Origin: JBBDMC01 sp963775235
GTDB taxonomy: Bacteria > Pseudomonadota > Alphaproteobacteria > Rhizobiales > Kaistiaceae
NCBI GenBank assembly: GCA_963775235.1
Contig: CAVZHY010000007.1
Location: 372,001 to 436,000, forward strand
DNA: 64,000 nt
Direction: 5' to 3'
The position numbers and the translations under genes were made by a program. Positions 36,267 to 46,270 of the stretch are shown here, piece after piece; position 1 is the first letter of the stretch, and each line of letters opens with the position of its first letter. The notes below the pieces were generated by a model that was not told the DNA's origin, did no database searches, and saw nothing but the letters and a program-made list of their open reading frames with translations.

Positions 36267-37241
36267 TGCTTGAGGTCCGCGATTTGAGGGTGACGATCGG
36301 GCCCTACGAGATCGTCCACATCGAGGCGCTGACGATAGCCGCCGGTCGCCGTGTCGGCTTGGTCGGGGAGTCGGGTTCCGGCAAGTCGCTGACCGCCATG
36401 AGCATTGCCGGGCTGCAGCCGCGGGAGGCCGTGCTTTCAGGTTCGATACTCCACGATGGGCGTGAACTCATCGGGCTTACCGATAGGGAGATGGCCCGGA
36501 TCAGGGGCGCTCAAATTGCATTCATCCCACAGGACCCGACGCGCGCTTTGAACCCGACGACCCGCATCGGCAAACAGGTCGAGGAAGCCCTGCGTCTCAA
36601 CACCGATCTGTCGTCGCGGGCGGTTCGCAAGCGCACGCTGGAATTGCTGGAACAGGTCCAGCTTCCTGACGTGGAGGCACTGGCGTACCGCTTTCCGCAC
36701 CAGATATCGGGCGGACAGCAGCAGCGGGTGCTTATTGCAATGGCCATTGCCGCCCAACCCAAGCTGCTGATCGCAGACGAACCGACCACCGCCCTGGACG
36801 TGACCGTGCAAAATGAAATCCTGCGGCTCATCGTCGATCTGAGCACCAGCCACCGCATGAGCGTCTTGTTCGTGAGCCACGAGCTGGGCGTGGTCCGGGC
36901 CGTTTGCGACGAGATCGGCGTGATCTATGGCGGGCAGCTCGTCGAGTTTGCCGGCTGCGACGAAATCCTGAACCATCCGCGCCATCGCTACACGGAGGCG
37001 CTGATCGGTGCCAATCCGGGCTTGCCCGAGGACGGTGAATCTGGCGCGCGTTATGGGACAGCGCTTCAACGTCATTGAGGGCACCGTACCGTCGGTCGGC
37101 AATTTCCCCGGCGGTTGCCGTTTCCGTAACCGGTGCGGTTTCGCGATCGACAGGTGCACGGAGGAGCCGCCGGTAAGCGCCGCTGGTCACGGACACGAGG
37201 TCAAGTGCTGGAACCCCGTTGAAGCGGTGGGTAGTCCATGA
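36266..37241 (+). pseudogene. ABC transporter ATP-binding protein, DppD/OppD type, one frameshift
   Basis: Walker A GESGSGKS, Q-loop FIPQDP, ABC signature ISGGQQQR, Walker B LLIADEPTTALD and switch His in FVSHELG are all present and in one frame. An extra base near 37060 moves the C-terminal oligopeptide-type zinc-like region (VPSVGNFPGGCRFRNRCGFA) into another frame that ends at 37241. Corrected length is about 324 residues. The C-terminal Cys-rich tail is specific to the Dpp/Opp/nickel group. The stop overlaps the start of the partner ATPase (ATGA). Confidence 0.9.
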
Positions 37242-38052
37242 CTGCTCTGGTCGAAGTGCGCGATCTCTTTTTCCGCTACGCGTCGGGCCGGGTCAGAAAG
37301 GACGACGGTTGGACCCTCGCCAACATCAGCTTGTCGTTTGGCCCGTCATCGACGCTCGGCATCGTCGGTAAATCAGGTTCGGGAAAGTCAACGCTCATCC
37401 GGTTGATGTGCGGTCTGATCGCCAGCAGCGCCGGAGATATCGTTTTCGACGGCACGCACATCCGCGACTGGCATGCAAAACGATCCCCGGGCGTTTCTTG
37501 CCCGCAATCAGATCGTCTTTCAGAACCCGCACCGCTCGCTCGATCCGCGCATGAGAATCGGACGCTCGCATAAGCCAGCCGATCCGGGCACTCGAGCGTC
37601 GAGTTCCCGACGCAGCCGAACTGGAGCGTGGTCTGCAGCGGGTCGGCCTTCCGGGTGATGTGCTCTCTCGATATCCTCATCAGCTCTCCGGGGGACAACT
37701 GCAGCGGGTGGCGATTGCGCGAGCGTTATCAGTCAACCCGAGCGTGCTTTACGCAGACGAGCCGACGAGCGCGTTGGACGTCTCGGTGCAGGCTCAGGTG
37801 CTCAACCTGTTGATGGACCTCTGCGACCAGTTGAACCTCGCATTGGTGATGGTCACGCACAATCTGGCGGTCGTTGCGCGATTGGCGGAAAACGTCATTG
37901 TCCTGCGTCGCGGGGTGATCGTCGAAGCCGGACCGACGATAGACGTATTGACGCGGCCGAAGGAGGCCTACACCCGCGCCCTGGTGCAAGCGGCAGCCGA
38001 GGTCAGTCTTCACAAAAGTGAGAACGCGGCGGCGCTTCTGGCGCAGCGCTGA
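37238..38052 (+). pseudogene. ABC transporter ATP-binding protein, DppF/OppF type, two frameshifts
   Basis: Walker A GKSGSGKST lies in the first frame. The Q-loop IVFQNPHRSLDPRMRIG lies in the second, reached by an extra base near 37475. The ABC signature LSGGQLQR, Walker B VLYADEPTSALD and switch His MVTHNLA lie in the third, reached by an extra base near 37565. Corrected length is about 270 residues, close to the family minimum. It is the last gene of the rightward transporter operon; the oppositely oriented binding-protein gene ends 120 bases further on. Confidence 0.85.
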
Positions 38053-38172
38053 AAGGGGGCGCGTGGCCGGTTCCCCAAGGGCAGCGCGCCGGGTGCTTGG
38101 AACCGGATTCGGCCGGAGCGCGACGCGCCCCGGCCGAGAGAGGTATCGACGGAGACGAACCGTGCGGGCGCC

Positions 38173-39750
38173 TCAGTTTTTGGCCCAATGCAGGTTACGC
38201 AGGTCCATCTCGGACTGGTACCGGTAACCCTTGAACCCCACGAGGTCGGCCCGCTCAAGGGTCGGCGGCGCCTTGGCGAATGTCGGGATGACCCAGGCAT
38301 CGTCGGCAAATCTCTTCACCATTGCGGCCATCGTTTTCAGGTATTCGTCGTGGTCGACAATGGAGTCCGACTTTGCCGCGAGGTCGTCGAACGTCTTGTC
38401 ACACACTTGGCTGTCTTTCATGCCGAGCGGCTGGCGGCCGTTGCCGCAAACGTAGTCCTCGGCTTTGGCCAACCCGGTGATGTTGCTGATCTCGTAGTTG
38501 CCGTTGGCAAAGACCTGTTCGAGCCAGGTGGCCAGGTCCATCGGACGGGATTTCAGCGTGATGCCGACCGCCGCAAGTTCCGGCTCCAGCACTTCCTTGA
38601 TCACCGGGTGCTCGGCAACCGTGAGGTAGGGGAAGTCGAGGGTCAAGTTCTTGTAGCCGGCCTCGGCAAGCAGCTGACGAGCCTTGTCCGGATTGTAGGG
38701 GTAGGGGCAATACCCGTTGTTCCACGGCTCGGTCGGCGGGATCACTATCTGGCAAATCGGCTTCGCAAATCCTGATTCCGAAGCGGCAATGATGTCGTCG
38801 CGGTTGATCGCGTAAGCGATCGCCTGGCGGACCCTGTCGTCCTGCAGCGCCTTGTTATGGGTACTCAGGAACACAAAGTTGATCGACTGCATCGCCGTCA
38901 GGTTCATCGCGAACCGCTTGTCCTTGATGACGGCGGGTATGCGGTCCAGGCCCTCGCCGAGAATGCCGCCGATCATGTCGATTTCGCCCGTCAGCAAGGC
39001 GTTGATCGCCGCTGTCTCGTCCGGAATGAAGCGCTCGGTGACGTGCTCGAAATAGGGCTTGTCGCCCCAATAATCGTCAAAGCGGTTGAGGGTCAGGTGA
39101 ACGTCCGGGATGTACTCGCCGAATACGTAAGGGCCGGTCCCGATCATCTCGGAATTGGGGTCATGCTTCTCGAAGAAATCCTTAGGCACGATCAGTCCTG
39201 AACGCAGTCCCAGCTCGGGAAGCAACCGTTGGCTCGGCCTGGAGAGCACGAGCTTGACGGTGTGATCGTCGATGGCCGTAATCGAGGTGACTGGCGAAAG
39301 CGGTCCCTTGGTCGGACCCAGCGGTGACTGCTTGTTCTTCTCCAGTGAATAGACGACATCCCCGGCGTCGAGATCACTGCCATCGTGGAATTTCGCGTCA
39401 CGGAGGTGGAAGGTGTATTCCAGTCCGTCTGGGCTGATCTCCCACGATTTTGCCAGCAGTGGCCCAACGGAGCCGTCTCCCAACTGCTCCACCAGCGGCT
39501 GAATGACGTTGAGGAACGTCGGTGCCGTTAGCGCAGTTGCAGCCGTCTGCCAGAAATTCCAGTTCGGCGGCTCTTGCGGGTAGGACCAAACCAGCGACGT
39601 CGTTTGCTCCTGCGCTGCAGCAGGCGTAAGCGCGCTTGGTCCGACGACCCCTGCTGCTAGGGCGACCACGGCGGCTGCGACGCCCGATGCGACCGCCCGC
39701 TTCCGTCTGCGGGCACCGCCGCTACACGGTTTGACATGGTAGTTCTGCAT
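38173..39750 (-). CDS. ABC transporter substrate-binding protein, family 5 (DppA/OppA type)
   Basis: The 525-residue protein starts at the ATG at 39750 (GGAGGGG upstream) with a twin-arginine-like basic N-terminus (ARRRKRAVASG) and a long hydrophobic signal ending TPAAAQ. The mature part has the family 5 pattern: LVWSYPQEPPNWNFW, PLLAKSWEISPDGLEYTFHL and RDAKFHDGSDLDAGDVVYSL. It is intact, unlike the transporter operon, and convergent with it, so it is transcribed separately, an arrangement less usual than one operon. It captures the imported solute in the periplasm. The ligand is unknown. Confidence 0.93.
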   Translation of the reverse strand: MQNYHVKPCSGGARRRKRAVASGVAAAVVALAAGVVGPSALTPAAAQEQTTSLVWSYPQEPPNWNFWQTAATALTAPTFLNVIQPLVEQLGDGSVGPLLAKSWEISPDGLEYTFHLRDAKFHDGSDLDAGDVVYSLEKNKQSPLGPTKGPLSPVTSITAIDDHTVKLVLSRPSQRLLPELGLRSGLIVPKDFFEKHDPNSEMIGTGPYVFGEYIPDVHLTLNRFDDYWGDKPYFEHVTERFIPDETAAINALLTGEIDMIGGILGEGLDRIPAVIKDKRFAMNLTAMQSINFVFLSTHNKALQDDRVRQAIAYAINRDDIIAASESGFAKPICQIVIPPTEPWNNGYCPYPYNPDKARQLLAEAGYKNLTLDFPYLTVAEHPVIKEVLEPELAAVGITLKSRPMDLATWLEQVFANGNYEISNITGLAKAEDYVCGNGRQPLGMKDSQVCDKTFDDLAAKSDSIVDHDEYLKTMAAMVKRFADDAWVIPTFAKAPPTLERADLVGFKGYRYQSEMDLRNLHWAKN

Positions 39751-40094
39751 TTCGAACCCCTCCAATCTGCTTGGATTCAACCACCGGGCAAAACTGGCGT
39801 GCGGCCTTGTTCCTGTGCCCGCTGCTTTGAGTCGCGAACACCTGAGATCTGGACGGCATGACCGGTCACAGAACAAAACGCCGGACGAGGTTGTGCCCGA
39901 GTGTTGGTCCCCGCTTATGACGAGGAAAGCAGGACCACCGGTCCCGAAGTTTGTAAAGCACCGCGCGTTTCATATGATGGAACTTGCACCCCTGCCTGGT
40001 CCAACCGAGCGCCGTTTCTAGGGATGGAACTGCGTGCTGTTGACCACCGGTGCCGCCCTCACGCATCGTCGTCGGTGTCAACGATGGAGCGATC
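39751..40094. other. Divergent intergenic region, binding protein / sulfatase
   Basis: No gene is supported in these 344 bases. It separates the leftward binding-protein gene from the rightward second sulfatase and should hold both promoters, so the two genes may be co-regulated. Confidence 0.4.
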
Positions 40095-41528
40095 ATGCCG
40101 AGTGGCGGGGGTGACAGGCCCAATGTCCTGTTGATCATGACCGATCAGCAGCGCGGTGACTGTCTGGGCATCGAGGGCCATCCTGTCCTGTTGACGCCCA
40201 ACATGGACAGCATCGCGGGCCGGGGAACGCGCTTCTCCAGTGCTTACAGCACCTGTCCCGTCTGCATTCCCGCGCGACGCTCGTTGATGTCAGGACAGTT
40301 TCCGTCGACCCACGGCGTCGTCGGATTCTACGAGACCTCGGAATGGAACGCGGCCGACGCGTTGCCGAGCGTCATGAAAGCCAATGGATATCACACGTTC
40401 CTGACCGGCCGCGGCATGCACCAGTATCCGCCGACCAAGCGGTATGGTTTCGACCACATGGTGGACCACGTCACGCAGTATCGCGACTGGCTGACGAGCC
40501 ATCTGCCGGTGCGCAGTTACCAACCGGCCGGCGACTATCATGCCACCGGGCCGGCCCACAACGACTGGACGGCTCGGCCATGGCCGTACGACGAGGCGCT
40601 GCACCACACCAACTGGACCGTGAGCGAATCTCTGCGCTTTCTTCGCAACCGCGATCCGTCGTGTCCCTACTTTCTGGTAGTTTCATTCCTCGCTCCCCAT
40701 CCGCCGCTGATACCGCCGGCGTTCTACATGGATCGCTACCTGCGGCAGGATCTGCCCCCGCCTGTGATCGGCGATTGGGCGGAACGACCGGGGAGGGGCC
40801 GAGATGTAAGCGACATTCACGTTGATCTGAGCGGCGAAGCGCTGAGATCGTGCCGGGCGGCATACTACGGTTTGATCAATCACATCGACGACCAGCTACG
40901 CCGGCTGTTCAACCCGGTCGATACCCTGATCGACCCCGAAAACACGGTCGTCCTCTTTACCAGCGATCATGGCGAGATGCTGGGCGACCACTATTTCTTC
41001 CGCAAGAGGTTGCCTTACGAGGGGTCCGCGCGAATACCGCTATTGATATCGGCGCCTGCGCGGTTCGGCCTGCCCGCGGGTCAAGTTGTGGATCGGCCGG
41101 TGGCGCTCGAGGACATCATGCCGACCGTCCTGGATTTCGCCGGCATCCGTATTCCTGAAAGTGTAGACGGGGCAAGTCTCCTGCCGTTGATGCGGGGCGA
41201 GCGCGCGCCGTGGCGCGACCACCTCCACATCGAGCAGGGAGATCTGGACGACCTGTCCCATCACACGCTGACGGACGGACGCGAGAAGTTCGTCTGGTTT
41301 TCGCGTGACGGGCGCGAGCAGTTCTTTGATCTGGTCGACGACCCGAGCGAGTGTCGCAACCTCGTGGACGATCCGGCCCACGATGTGCGTGTGGCACGTT
41401 GGCGGGATAGGCTGGTCGCGGAACTGGCAACCAGGCCGGAGGGCTTCAGCGACGGTGCCCGGCTGATACCAGGCCGCATTCACTCTGACCTCATTCCCGG
41501 ATCCCCGACGACTCCGTTCCGCGAATGA
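40095..41528 (+). CDS. Sulfatase (formylglycine class), CIPAR motif
   Basis: This is a 477-residue type I sulfatase from the ATG at 40095. N-terminal metal motif LIMTDQQRGD; formylglycine motif CIPAR (Cys57) followed by RSLMSGQFPSTHGV; C-terminal VLFTSDHGEMLGDH, then KRLPYEGSARIPLLI. The Pro-Ala form and the DQQ N-terminus are typical of choline-sulfatase/heparan-type branches rather than the ADD arylsulfatase branch seen at 29514, so the two probably act on different sulfate groups. No signal peptide. It is intact and divergent from the solute-binding protein. Confidence 0.94.
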   Translation: MPSGGGDRPNVLLIMTDQQRGDCLGIEGHPVLLTPNMDSIAGRGTRFSSAYSTCPVCIPARRSLMSGQFPSTHGVVGFYETSEWNAADALPSVMKANGYHTFLTGRGMHQYPPTKRYGFDHMVDHVTQYRDWLTSHLPVRSYQPAGDYHATGPAHNDWTARPWPYDEALHHTNWTVSESLRFLRNRDPSCPYFLVVSFLAPHPPLIPPAFYMDRYLRQDLPPPVIGDWAERPGRGRDVSDIHVDLSGEALRSCRAAYYGLINHIDDQLRRLFNPVDTLIDPENTVVLFTSDHGEMLGDHYFFRKRLPYEGSARIPLLISAPARFGLPAGQVVDRPVALEDIMPTVLDFAGIRIPESVDGASLLPLMRGERAPWRDHLHIEQGDLDDLSHHTLTDGREKFVWFSRDGREQFFDLVDDPSECRNLVDDPAHDVRVARWRDRLVAELATRPEGFSDGARLIPGRIHSDLIPGSPTTPFRE

Positions 41529-41657
41529 TCCATCGACTGTTGTTAGGGCCGTGACGGGGGGGGGCCGCGGTGATGACGCGCGCTGTAGCCAGACGCCTGC
41601 TTTAGACGGGGAAGTCGAATCCGTCGGGCTTCTTCTGACTCACGGCCAGCGGCGTCC

Positions 41658-42971
41658 TCAATCCAACACCAGCGATTGGCGCTGGGTGATGAACTCCTCA
41701 ACGGCGGCCACCAGCCGGTCACCGTCCTCGTCGGTAATCGCCAGCGACACGGCGGCCATTCCGCGCCTGGCCAGCCAGATGCCCTGTTCGACAAGGTCGA
41801 AGAACAGTAGTTCACGCAGGTCGAGGTCCTGACGGGCGGCGTCGGCAGGGCTTCGAATTGGCTCACGGCTCATGTGCACGTTGAACATCGATCCGATGCC
41901 GGTGAACTGCATCCTTGCGCCCTTCGCCTTGGCGAGGGTGTTCAGCCGACTACGCAGCTCATCTCCGCGCGCGTTGTGGCGTCGCGCCACCTTGGGCGAG
42001 TAGATGGACATCGCGGCGAGGCCGGCCGACATGGTGAGCACATTGTTGTTGAAGGTGCCTGCGTGACGGAACGCGCCGGGGCGCCGCACATCGAAATGTT
42101 CCATGATGCCTGCGCGGCCGCCAAAGGCACCGAAGCTCATGCCACCGCCCACGTATTTGCCGAGCGTTGTCATGTCCGGCAAGATTCCATGCCACTCCTG
42201 CAAGCCGCCGGGTGACAGTCGCGACGACATGACTTCGTCGAAGATGAGCAGGGCGCCACGCCGGGTTGTCGCCTCGCGCAGCGCCTGCAGGAACGCCTTC
42301 TCGGCCGGAATGCACCCGGCACTGCCCATCATCGGCTCGACGATCACGGCGGCGAGATCGTCGGCGGTTTGGTCGACGAGAGCCATTGTGCCCTCGATAT
42401 CGTTGTAGTCGGCGACTACGAAGTCAAATGGAGCGTTGATCGGGCTCCCGCCCTCACCGAAGTAGAATACGCCACCATGGTAGCCCCCGTCGAAGACGAG
42501 GATCTTGGGCCGGTTGGTAATCGCGCGCGCGGCGCTGATCGCCATCAGGTTGGCCTCGGTGCCGCTGTTGGTGAAACGGACCAGATCGATCGACGGAAAC
42601 CGGGCGCAGATCACTGCCGCCAGCTTTGCTTCCAGAGGGTTGTGACCGCCGAGGTCAATGCCGCCATCGAGCGCACGGTCGAGCGCGGCCCGGATCACCG
42701 GATCGGAGTGGCCGAACAGCCCGGCTGAGTATTCGCCGAGGAAGTCAGTGTACTTGTGCCCGTCCGCGTCCCACAAGTAAGCGCCATGGCCCCTGACCAA
42801 AGTGAGAGGAAAGGGAGGATAGTACAAAACAGTGCGTGTGTTGCCGCCTGGAAAGGCCGCGCACGCTTCGTCGTATTGCATTTGCGATTTCTTGTTTCTT
42901 GCCGCGTATCGCTCATACGCGTCGGCCAGCGCGGCTTTGACGTTTGTGTTGGCGAGCACTGTTGCGGTCAT
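41658..42971 (-). CDS. Class III aminotransferase, glutamate-1-semialdehyde-aminomutase-like
   Basis: This 437-residue PLP enzyme starts at the ATG at 42971 behind GAGGAG. Motifs: AFPGGNTRTVLYY near the N-terminus, FTNSGTEANLMAISAAR, FDGGYHGG, the Asp of IFDEVMSSR, and the PLP lysine in TTLGKYVGGG. It resembles the aspartate aminotransferase family members close to HemL but is not HemL. It probably removes or moves an amino group on a pathway intermediate. The threonine-aldolase-like gene ends 50 bases upstream on the same strand, so the two are likely co-transcribed. Confidence 0.9.
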   Translation of the reverse strand: MTATVLANTNVKAALADAYERYAARNKKSQMQYDEACAAFPGGNTRTVLYYPPFPLTLVRGHGAYLWDADGHKYTDFLGEYSAGLFGHSDPVIRAALDRALDGGIDLGGHNPLEAKLAAVICARFPSIDLVRFTNSGTEANLMAISAARAITNRPKILVFDGGYHGGVFYFGEGGSPINAPFDFVVADYNDIEGTMALVDQTADDLAAVIVEPMMGSAGCIPAEKAFLQALREATTRRGALLIFDEVMSSRLSPGGLQEWHGILPDMTTLGKYVGGGMSFGAFGGRAGIMEHFDVRRPGAFRHAGTFNNNVLTMSAGLAAMSIYSPKVARRHNARGDELRSRLNTLAKAKGARMQFTGIGSMFNVHMSREPIRSPADAARQDLDLRELLFFDLVEQGIWLARRGMAAVSLAITDEDGDRLVAAVEEFITQRQSLVLD

Positions 42972-43020
42972 AGTCTCCTCCGCGTCGCGATATCTTCCGG
43001 GTGAATGCTGGCCCGCGCGG

Positions 43021-44052
43021 TCAATCGGCACCGCCGACGCCGTTTCGCACTACCGTGACGAGTTGGTCAACGGCTTCGGCGGACGTATCGAAACCGCAGA
43101 CAAACCGGGTCGCGTTGGCGACGGGCCATGGCTTGTAGAGGACACCCGCTGCGTCGAGTGCCCGCAACATCGGTGGAGTCAATTCGGCGAACACCTCATT
43201 GGCCTCGACGGGCCAGATGATCTTCACGTCCGGCAATTCGGCGAGGCCGGTCGCAAGCCGCGCGGCGAGACCGTTCGCGCGACGCGCCCATGCCAGCCAG
43301 CGATCGTCGCCAAGGTAGGCAATGAGCTGGGCGGCAGGATAGCGTGCCTTGGCCGCAAGTTGCCCCGCCCTTCGCCATTGATCGCGCAGCCGCGCCTGAT
43401 CGCAACTGTCGAAGAAGACAACCGCGTCGGCCCCGATGGTGCCGTTCTTGGACGAACCGAATGTGAGGGCGTTCATCGCGGCGGCTTCGGCAAATGCGGC
43501 AGGTGAACAACCAAGGGCAGCCAGCCCATTCGCCAGTCGCGCGCCATCAACGTGAACCCGCAGACCGCGAGCCTTGGCTACGGCGGCCAGCTCACGCAAC
43601 TCGTCAAGCGTGTAGACCGTGCCTGACTTGGTTGACTGGGTCAGGCTGAGGACTCCGGCGCGGTCCTGTTGCCGGGCCAGATCGGTGGCTTTTATTTTGC
43701 CATCGGCGCCGTCGATTGGCACCAGCCGGGAACCGCGTGCGAAGAACTCGACCGCGCCGCTCTCCGAGACCGCGATATGCGCCTGGCTATGGCAATAGAT
43801 CGGGGCACCGGTGCCGGCGAGCCACGCAATGCCAAGGGCATTGGCGGCGGTTGCGGTGGACGTCACCATTACCGTAGCTGGGCGCCCGAAGACGCGGGAC
43901 ATCTCAATCGACAATTGTTCGTTCCACGGGTCGGCGCCGTAGGGTGTCGCGCTGCCGACGTTGGCCTCGACCAGCGCTTCGGCGATCGCGGGAGCGGCCG
44001 CACCCACGTTGTCGCTCCTGAAGTCAAGGCTGAGGTTTGTCGAGTCGCTCAC
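43021..44052 (-). CDS. Threonine-aldolase-like beta-eliminating lyase
   Basis: The 343-residue PLP fold I enzyme matches the low-specificity L-threonine aldolase family: LDFRSDNVGAAAPAI start, NALGIAWLAG, VHVDGARLANGLAALG and the PLP lysine in TFGSSKNGTIGADAV. Members split beta-hydroxy-alpha-amino acids to glycine and an aldehyde. Glycine could link to the sarcosine oxidase/C1 genes to the right, but this is only suggestive. It is first in a leftward pair with the aminotransferase; the enolase-superfamily gene diverges from it across 212 bp. Confidence 0.9.
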   Translation of the reverse strand: MSDSTNLSLDFRSDNVGAAAPAIAEALVEANVGSATPYGADPWNEQLSIEMSRVFGRPATVMVTSTATAANALGIAWLAGTGAPIYCHSQAHIAVSESGAVEFFARGSRLVPIDGADGKIKATDLARQQDRAGVLSLTQSTKSGTVYTLDELRELAAVAKARGLRVHVDGARLANGLAALGCSPAAFAEAAAMNALTFGSSKNGTIGADAVVFFDSCDQARLRDQWRRAGQLAAKARYPAAQLIAYLGDDRWLAWARRANGLAARLATGLAELPDVKIIWPVEANEVFAELTPPMLRALDAAGVLYKPWPVANATRFVCGFDTSAEAVDQLVTVVRNGVGGAD

Positions 44053-44264
44053 GACGCCTGCTCGAATCCACCACCCCGGCGGCCATGTTTGGTATCACGG
44101 CGTCGGGCAACGTCGAGTCCCTTGACGGCAAGGCATTTAGGCGAAATGCCGGGCCCTGCGCATTGACTGCGGGTTCCGCCGGACGGGACGCCACAGCCTT
44201 GACGGAGGTTCCGTCCCGGCGAGGATGAGCGCCGCATGCCTGCTGCCTGCCGAAGGTTTCGCTG

Positions 44265-45464
44265 ATGAAGATCACTGCGGTTGAGACGCTGCGGCCCGAA
44301 GAATTCCCGAATATTCTGTGGGTGCGCCTTCACACCGATGCCGACATAATCGGCCTCGGCGAGACCTGGTATGGCGCCGGCGCGGTGGAAGCGCATATCC
44401 ACGACACCCTTGCCGCCCGATTGCTCGGTCAGGACGCTCTCCGTATCGAGGCGCTCAACAAGGACATGGTGGCGCTGCCCATGGCCCAATCCTCGACGGG
44501 CGTCGAATACCGTGCGGCATCGGCAGTGGACATCGCGTTGTGGGATGCCTTCGGTAAACTCTGCGGACAGCCGGTTCACCAGATGCTGGGTGGGCTTTGT
44601 CGCGACAAGGTGCGTATCTACAACACCTGCGCCGGCTCTGGCTATGGACGAACGCGCAACATCCGAACCGTGTCGAACTGGAATCGTAGCGCGACTCAAG
44701 GTCCGTACGAGGATCTTGATGCGTTCATGACCCGCGCCGACCAGTTGGCCGAGAGCCTCCTGGAGTCGGGTATCTCGGCGATGAAGATTTGGCCGTTCGA
44801 TCCGCATGCGCGCGAGACCAACGGGCTTTACATCACCGCCGCCAGCATGAAGACCGCGCTTGAGCCGTTCGAGAAAATCCGTAAGGCGGTCGGCGATCGC
44901 ATGGAGATCATGGTCGAGTTCCATTCATTGTGGAATCTGCCGACGGCCAAGCAAATCGCCAGGGCTCTCGAACCGTACGCGCCGACTTGGTACGAGGACC
45001 CGATCCGCATGAATTCCCCGCAGGCGCTGGCCGACTATGCCAGGTCGACCCACGTGTGGGTCTGCGCCAGCGAGACTCTCGGTTCGCGATGGCCGTACAA
45101 GGACATGCTCGATCGTGATGCTGTGGATGTCGTCATGGTTGATCTGTCCTGGACTGGCGGCCTGACGGAAGGGCGCAAGATCGCCGCTCTTGCCGAGACC
45201 TACCACTTGCCGTTCGCGCCTCACGACTGCATCGGTCCGGTTTCGTTCGTGGCGGCGGTTCACACCTCGTTCAGTCAGCCAAATACCCTTATCCAGGAGT
45301 CGGTGCGGGCGTACTACCGTGGATGGTACAACGACCTCGTGACCGAATTGCCGAGGATCGAGAACGGTTTCGTCTATCCGATGGACGCGCCGGGACTGGG
45401 CACGGACTTGGCGCCGGCGGTTTTCGATCGCGGTGATCTCGTCGTGCGTCGATCGAGCATCTGA
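44265..45464 (+). CDS. Mandelate racemase/muconate lactonizing enzyme family protein (1)
   Basis: The 399-residue enolase-superfamily protein has the capping domain start MKITAVETLRPEEFPNI, KIWPFDP as the first catalytic region, metal ligands in MVEFHSLWN, WYEDPIR and CASETLG, and His in FAPHDCIGPVSF. This mandelate-racemase-like set is shared by acid-sugar dehydratases. It would remove water from a polyhydroxy acid. The SDR 15 bases downstream and the D-2-hydroxyacid dehydrogenase after it fit an oxidative route for a sugar acid or similar compound. It is intact. Confidence 0.93.
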   Translation: MKITAVETLRPEEFPNILWVRLHTDADIIGLGETWYGAGAVEAHIHDTLAARLLGQDALRIEALNKDMVALPMAQSSTGVEYRAASAVDIALWDAFGKLCGQPVHQMLGGLCRDKVRIYNTCAGSGYGRTRNIRTVSNWNRSATQGPYEDLDAFMTRADQLAESLLESGISAMKIWPFDPHARETNGLYITAASMKTALEPFEKIRKAVGDRMEIMVEFHSLWNLPTAKQIARALEPYAPTWYEDPIRMNSPQALADYARSTHVWVCASETLGSRWPYKDMLDRDAVDVVMVDLSWTGGLTEGRKIAALAETYHLPFAPHDCIGPVSFVAAVHTSFSQPNTLIQESVRAYYRGWYNDLVTELPRIENGFVYPMDAPGLGTDLAPAVFDRGDLVVRRSSI

Positions 45465-45478
45465 GCGGCAAACGGGCG

Positions 45479-46246
45479 ATGCCATCACCCTTATTCAATC
45501 TGGACAACCGCACAGCTTTGATCACCGGGTCGTCTCGCAGCCTTGGCTATGCGGTCGCCCGCGGTTTGGCGGAGGCCGGAGCAGCGGTCGTCCTGAACGG
45601 CGTGGACGAGCAACGGCTGGAGGCGGCCGCAAAACGGCTCGCTGCCGATGGCTTCACGGTCCACCGGTCGCGTTTCGATGTGAGCGACGAGAGCGCGGTG
45701 GCCGCAGCATTCGAGGCGCTCGACGCCGCGGGCGTCGCCGTGGATATCGTCGTGAACAATGCGGGAATTCAGTTGCGCCGGCCGTTGATCGACGTCGCGG
45801 CCGCGGATTGGCAAAAGGTGATCGACGTTAATCTGACCGGTCCTTTTCTCGTCGCGCGCGAAGCCGCCCGCCGAATGCTCGAGCGACGGCGCGGAAAGAT
45901 CATCAACATCGGCTCGATCATCGGTGAGGTGGCGCGCACGACCATCGGGCCATATGCGGCGAGCAAGGGCGGCCTAAGGATGCTGACCCGGGCAATGACC
46001 GCAGAGTGGGCCGAAGGCGGCATTCAGGCCAATGCCATCGGACCTGGCTATCTCGCCACCGAAATGACCGAAGTGCTCGTCAACAACAAACAGTTCGATG
46101 CTTGGCTCAGGGGCCGCACGCCGGCAAGACGGTGGGGGTCGCCGGAGGACATTGTTGGTGCGGTGATTTTCCTGGCGTCGTCGGCGTCTGACTACGTCAA
46201 CGGCCAGGTGATTTACGTTGATGGCGGCATGACGGCCGTTCTATAG
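45479..46246 (+). CDS. SDR family oxidoreductase, gluconate 5-dehydrogenase-like
   Basis: The 255-residue SDR has TALITGSSRSLGYAVARG, NNAGIQLRRP, the Ser of INIGSIIGE, and YAASK, ending VDGGMTAVL. The sequence style (FNLDNRTALITGSSRSLG; RRPLIDVAAADWQKVIDVNL) is that of gluconate 5-dehydrogenase-type enzymes. It follows the enolase-superfamily gene by 15 bases and precedes the D-2-hydroxyacid dehydrogenase by 24, making one operon. It probably oxidises a hydroxyl of a hexonate-like acid or reduces a keto acid. It is intact. Confidence 0.93.
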   Translation: MPSPLFNLDNRTALITGSSRSLGYAVARGLAEAGAAVVLNGVDEQRLEAAAKRLAADGFTVHRSRFDVSDESAVAAAFEALDAAGVAVDIVVNNAGIQLRRPLIDVAAADWQKVIDVNLTGPFLVAREAARRMLERRRGKIINIGSIIGEVARTTIGPYAASKGGLRMLTRAMTAEWAEGGIQANAIGPGYLATEMTEVLVNNKQFDAWLRGRTPARRWGSPEDIVGAVIFLASSASDYVNGQVIYVDGGMTAVL

Positions 46247-46270
46247 CGACCGATCATTTCGGGGGCGACA

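Noticed and set aside
44049..44924. Minus-strand open frame of 291 codons opposite the first enolase-superfamily gene
   Set aside because: Shadow of a conserved gene; no motifs.
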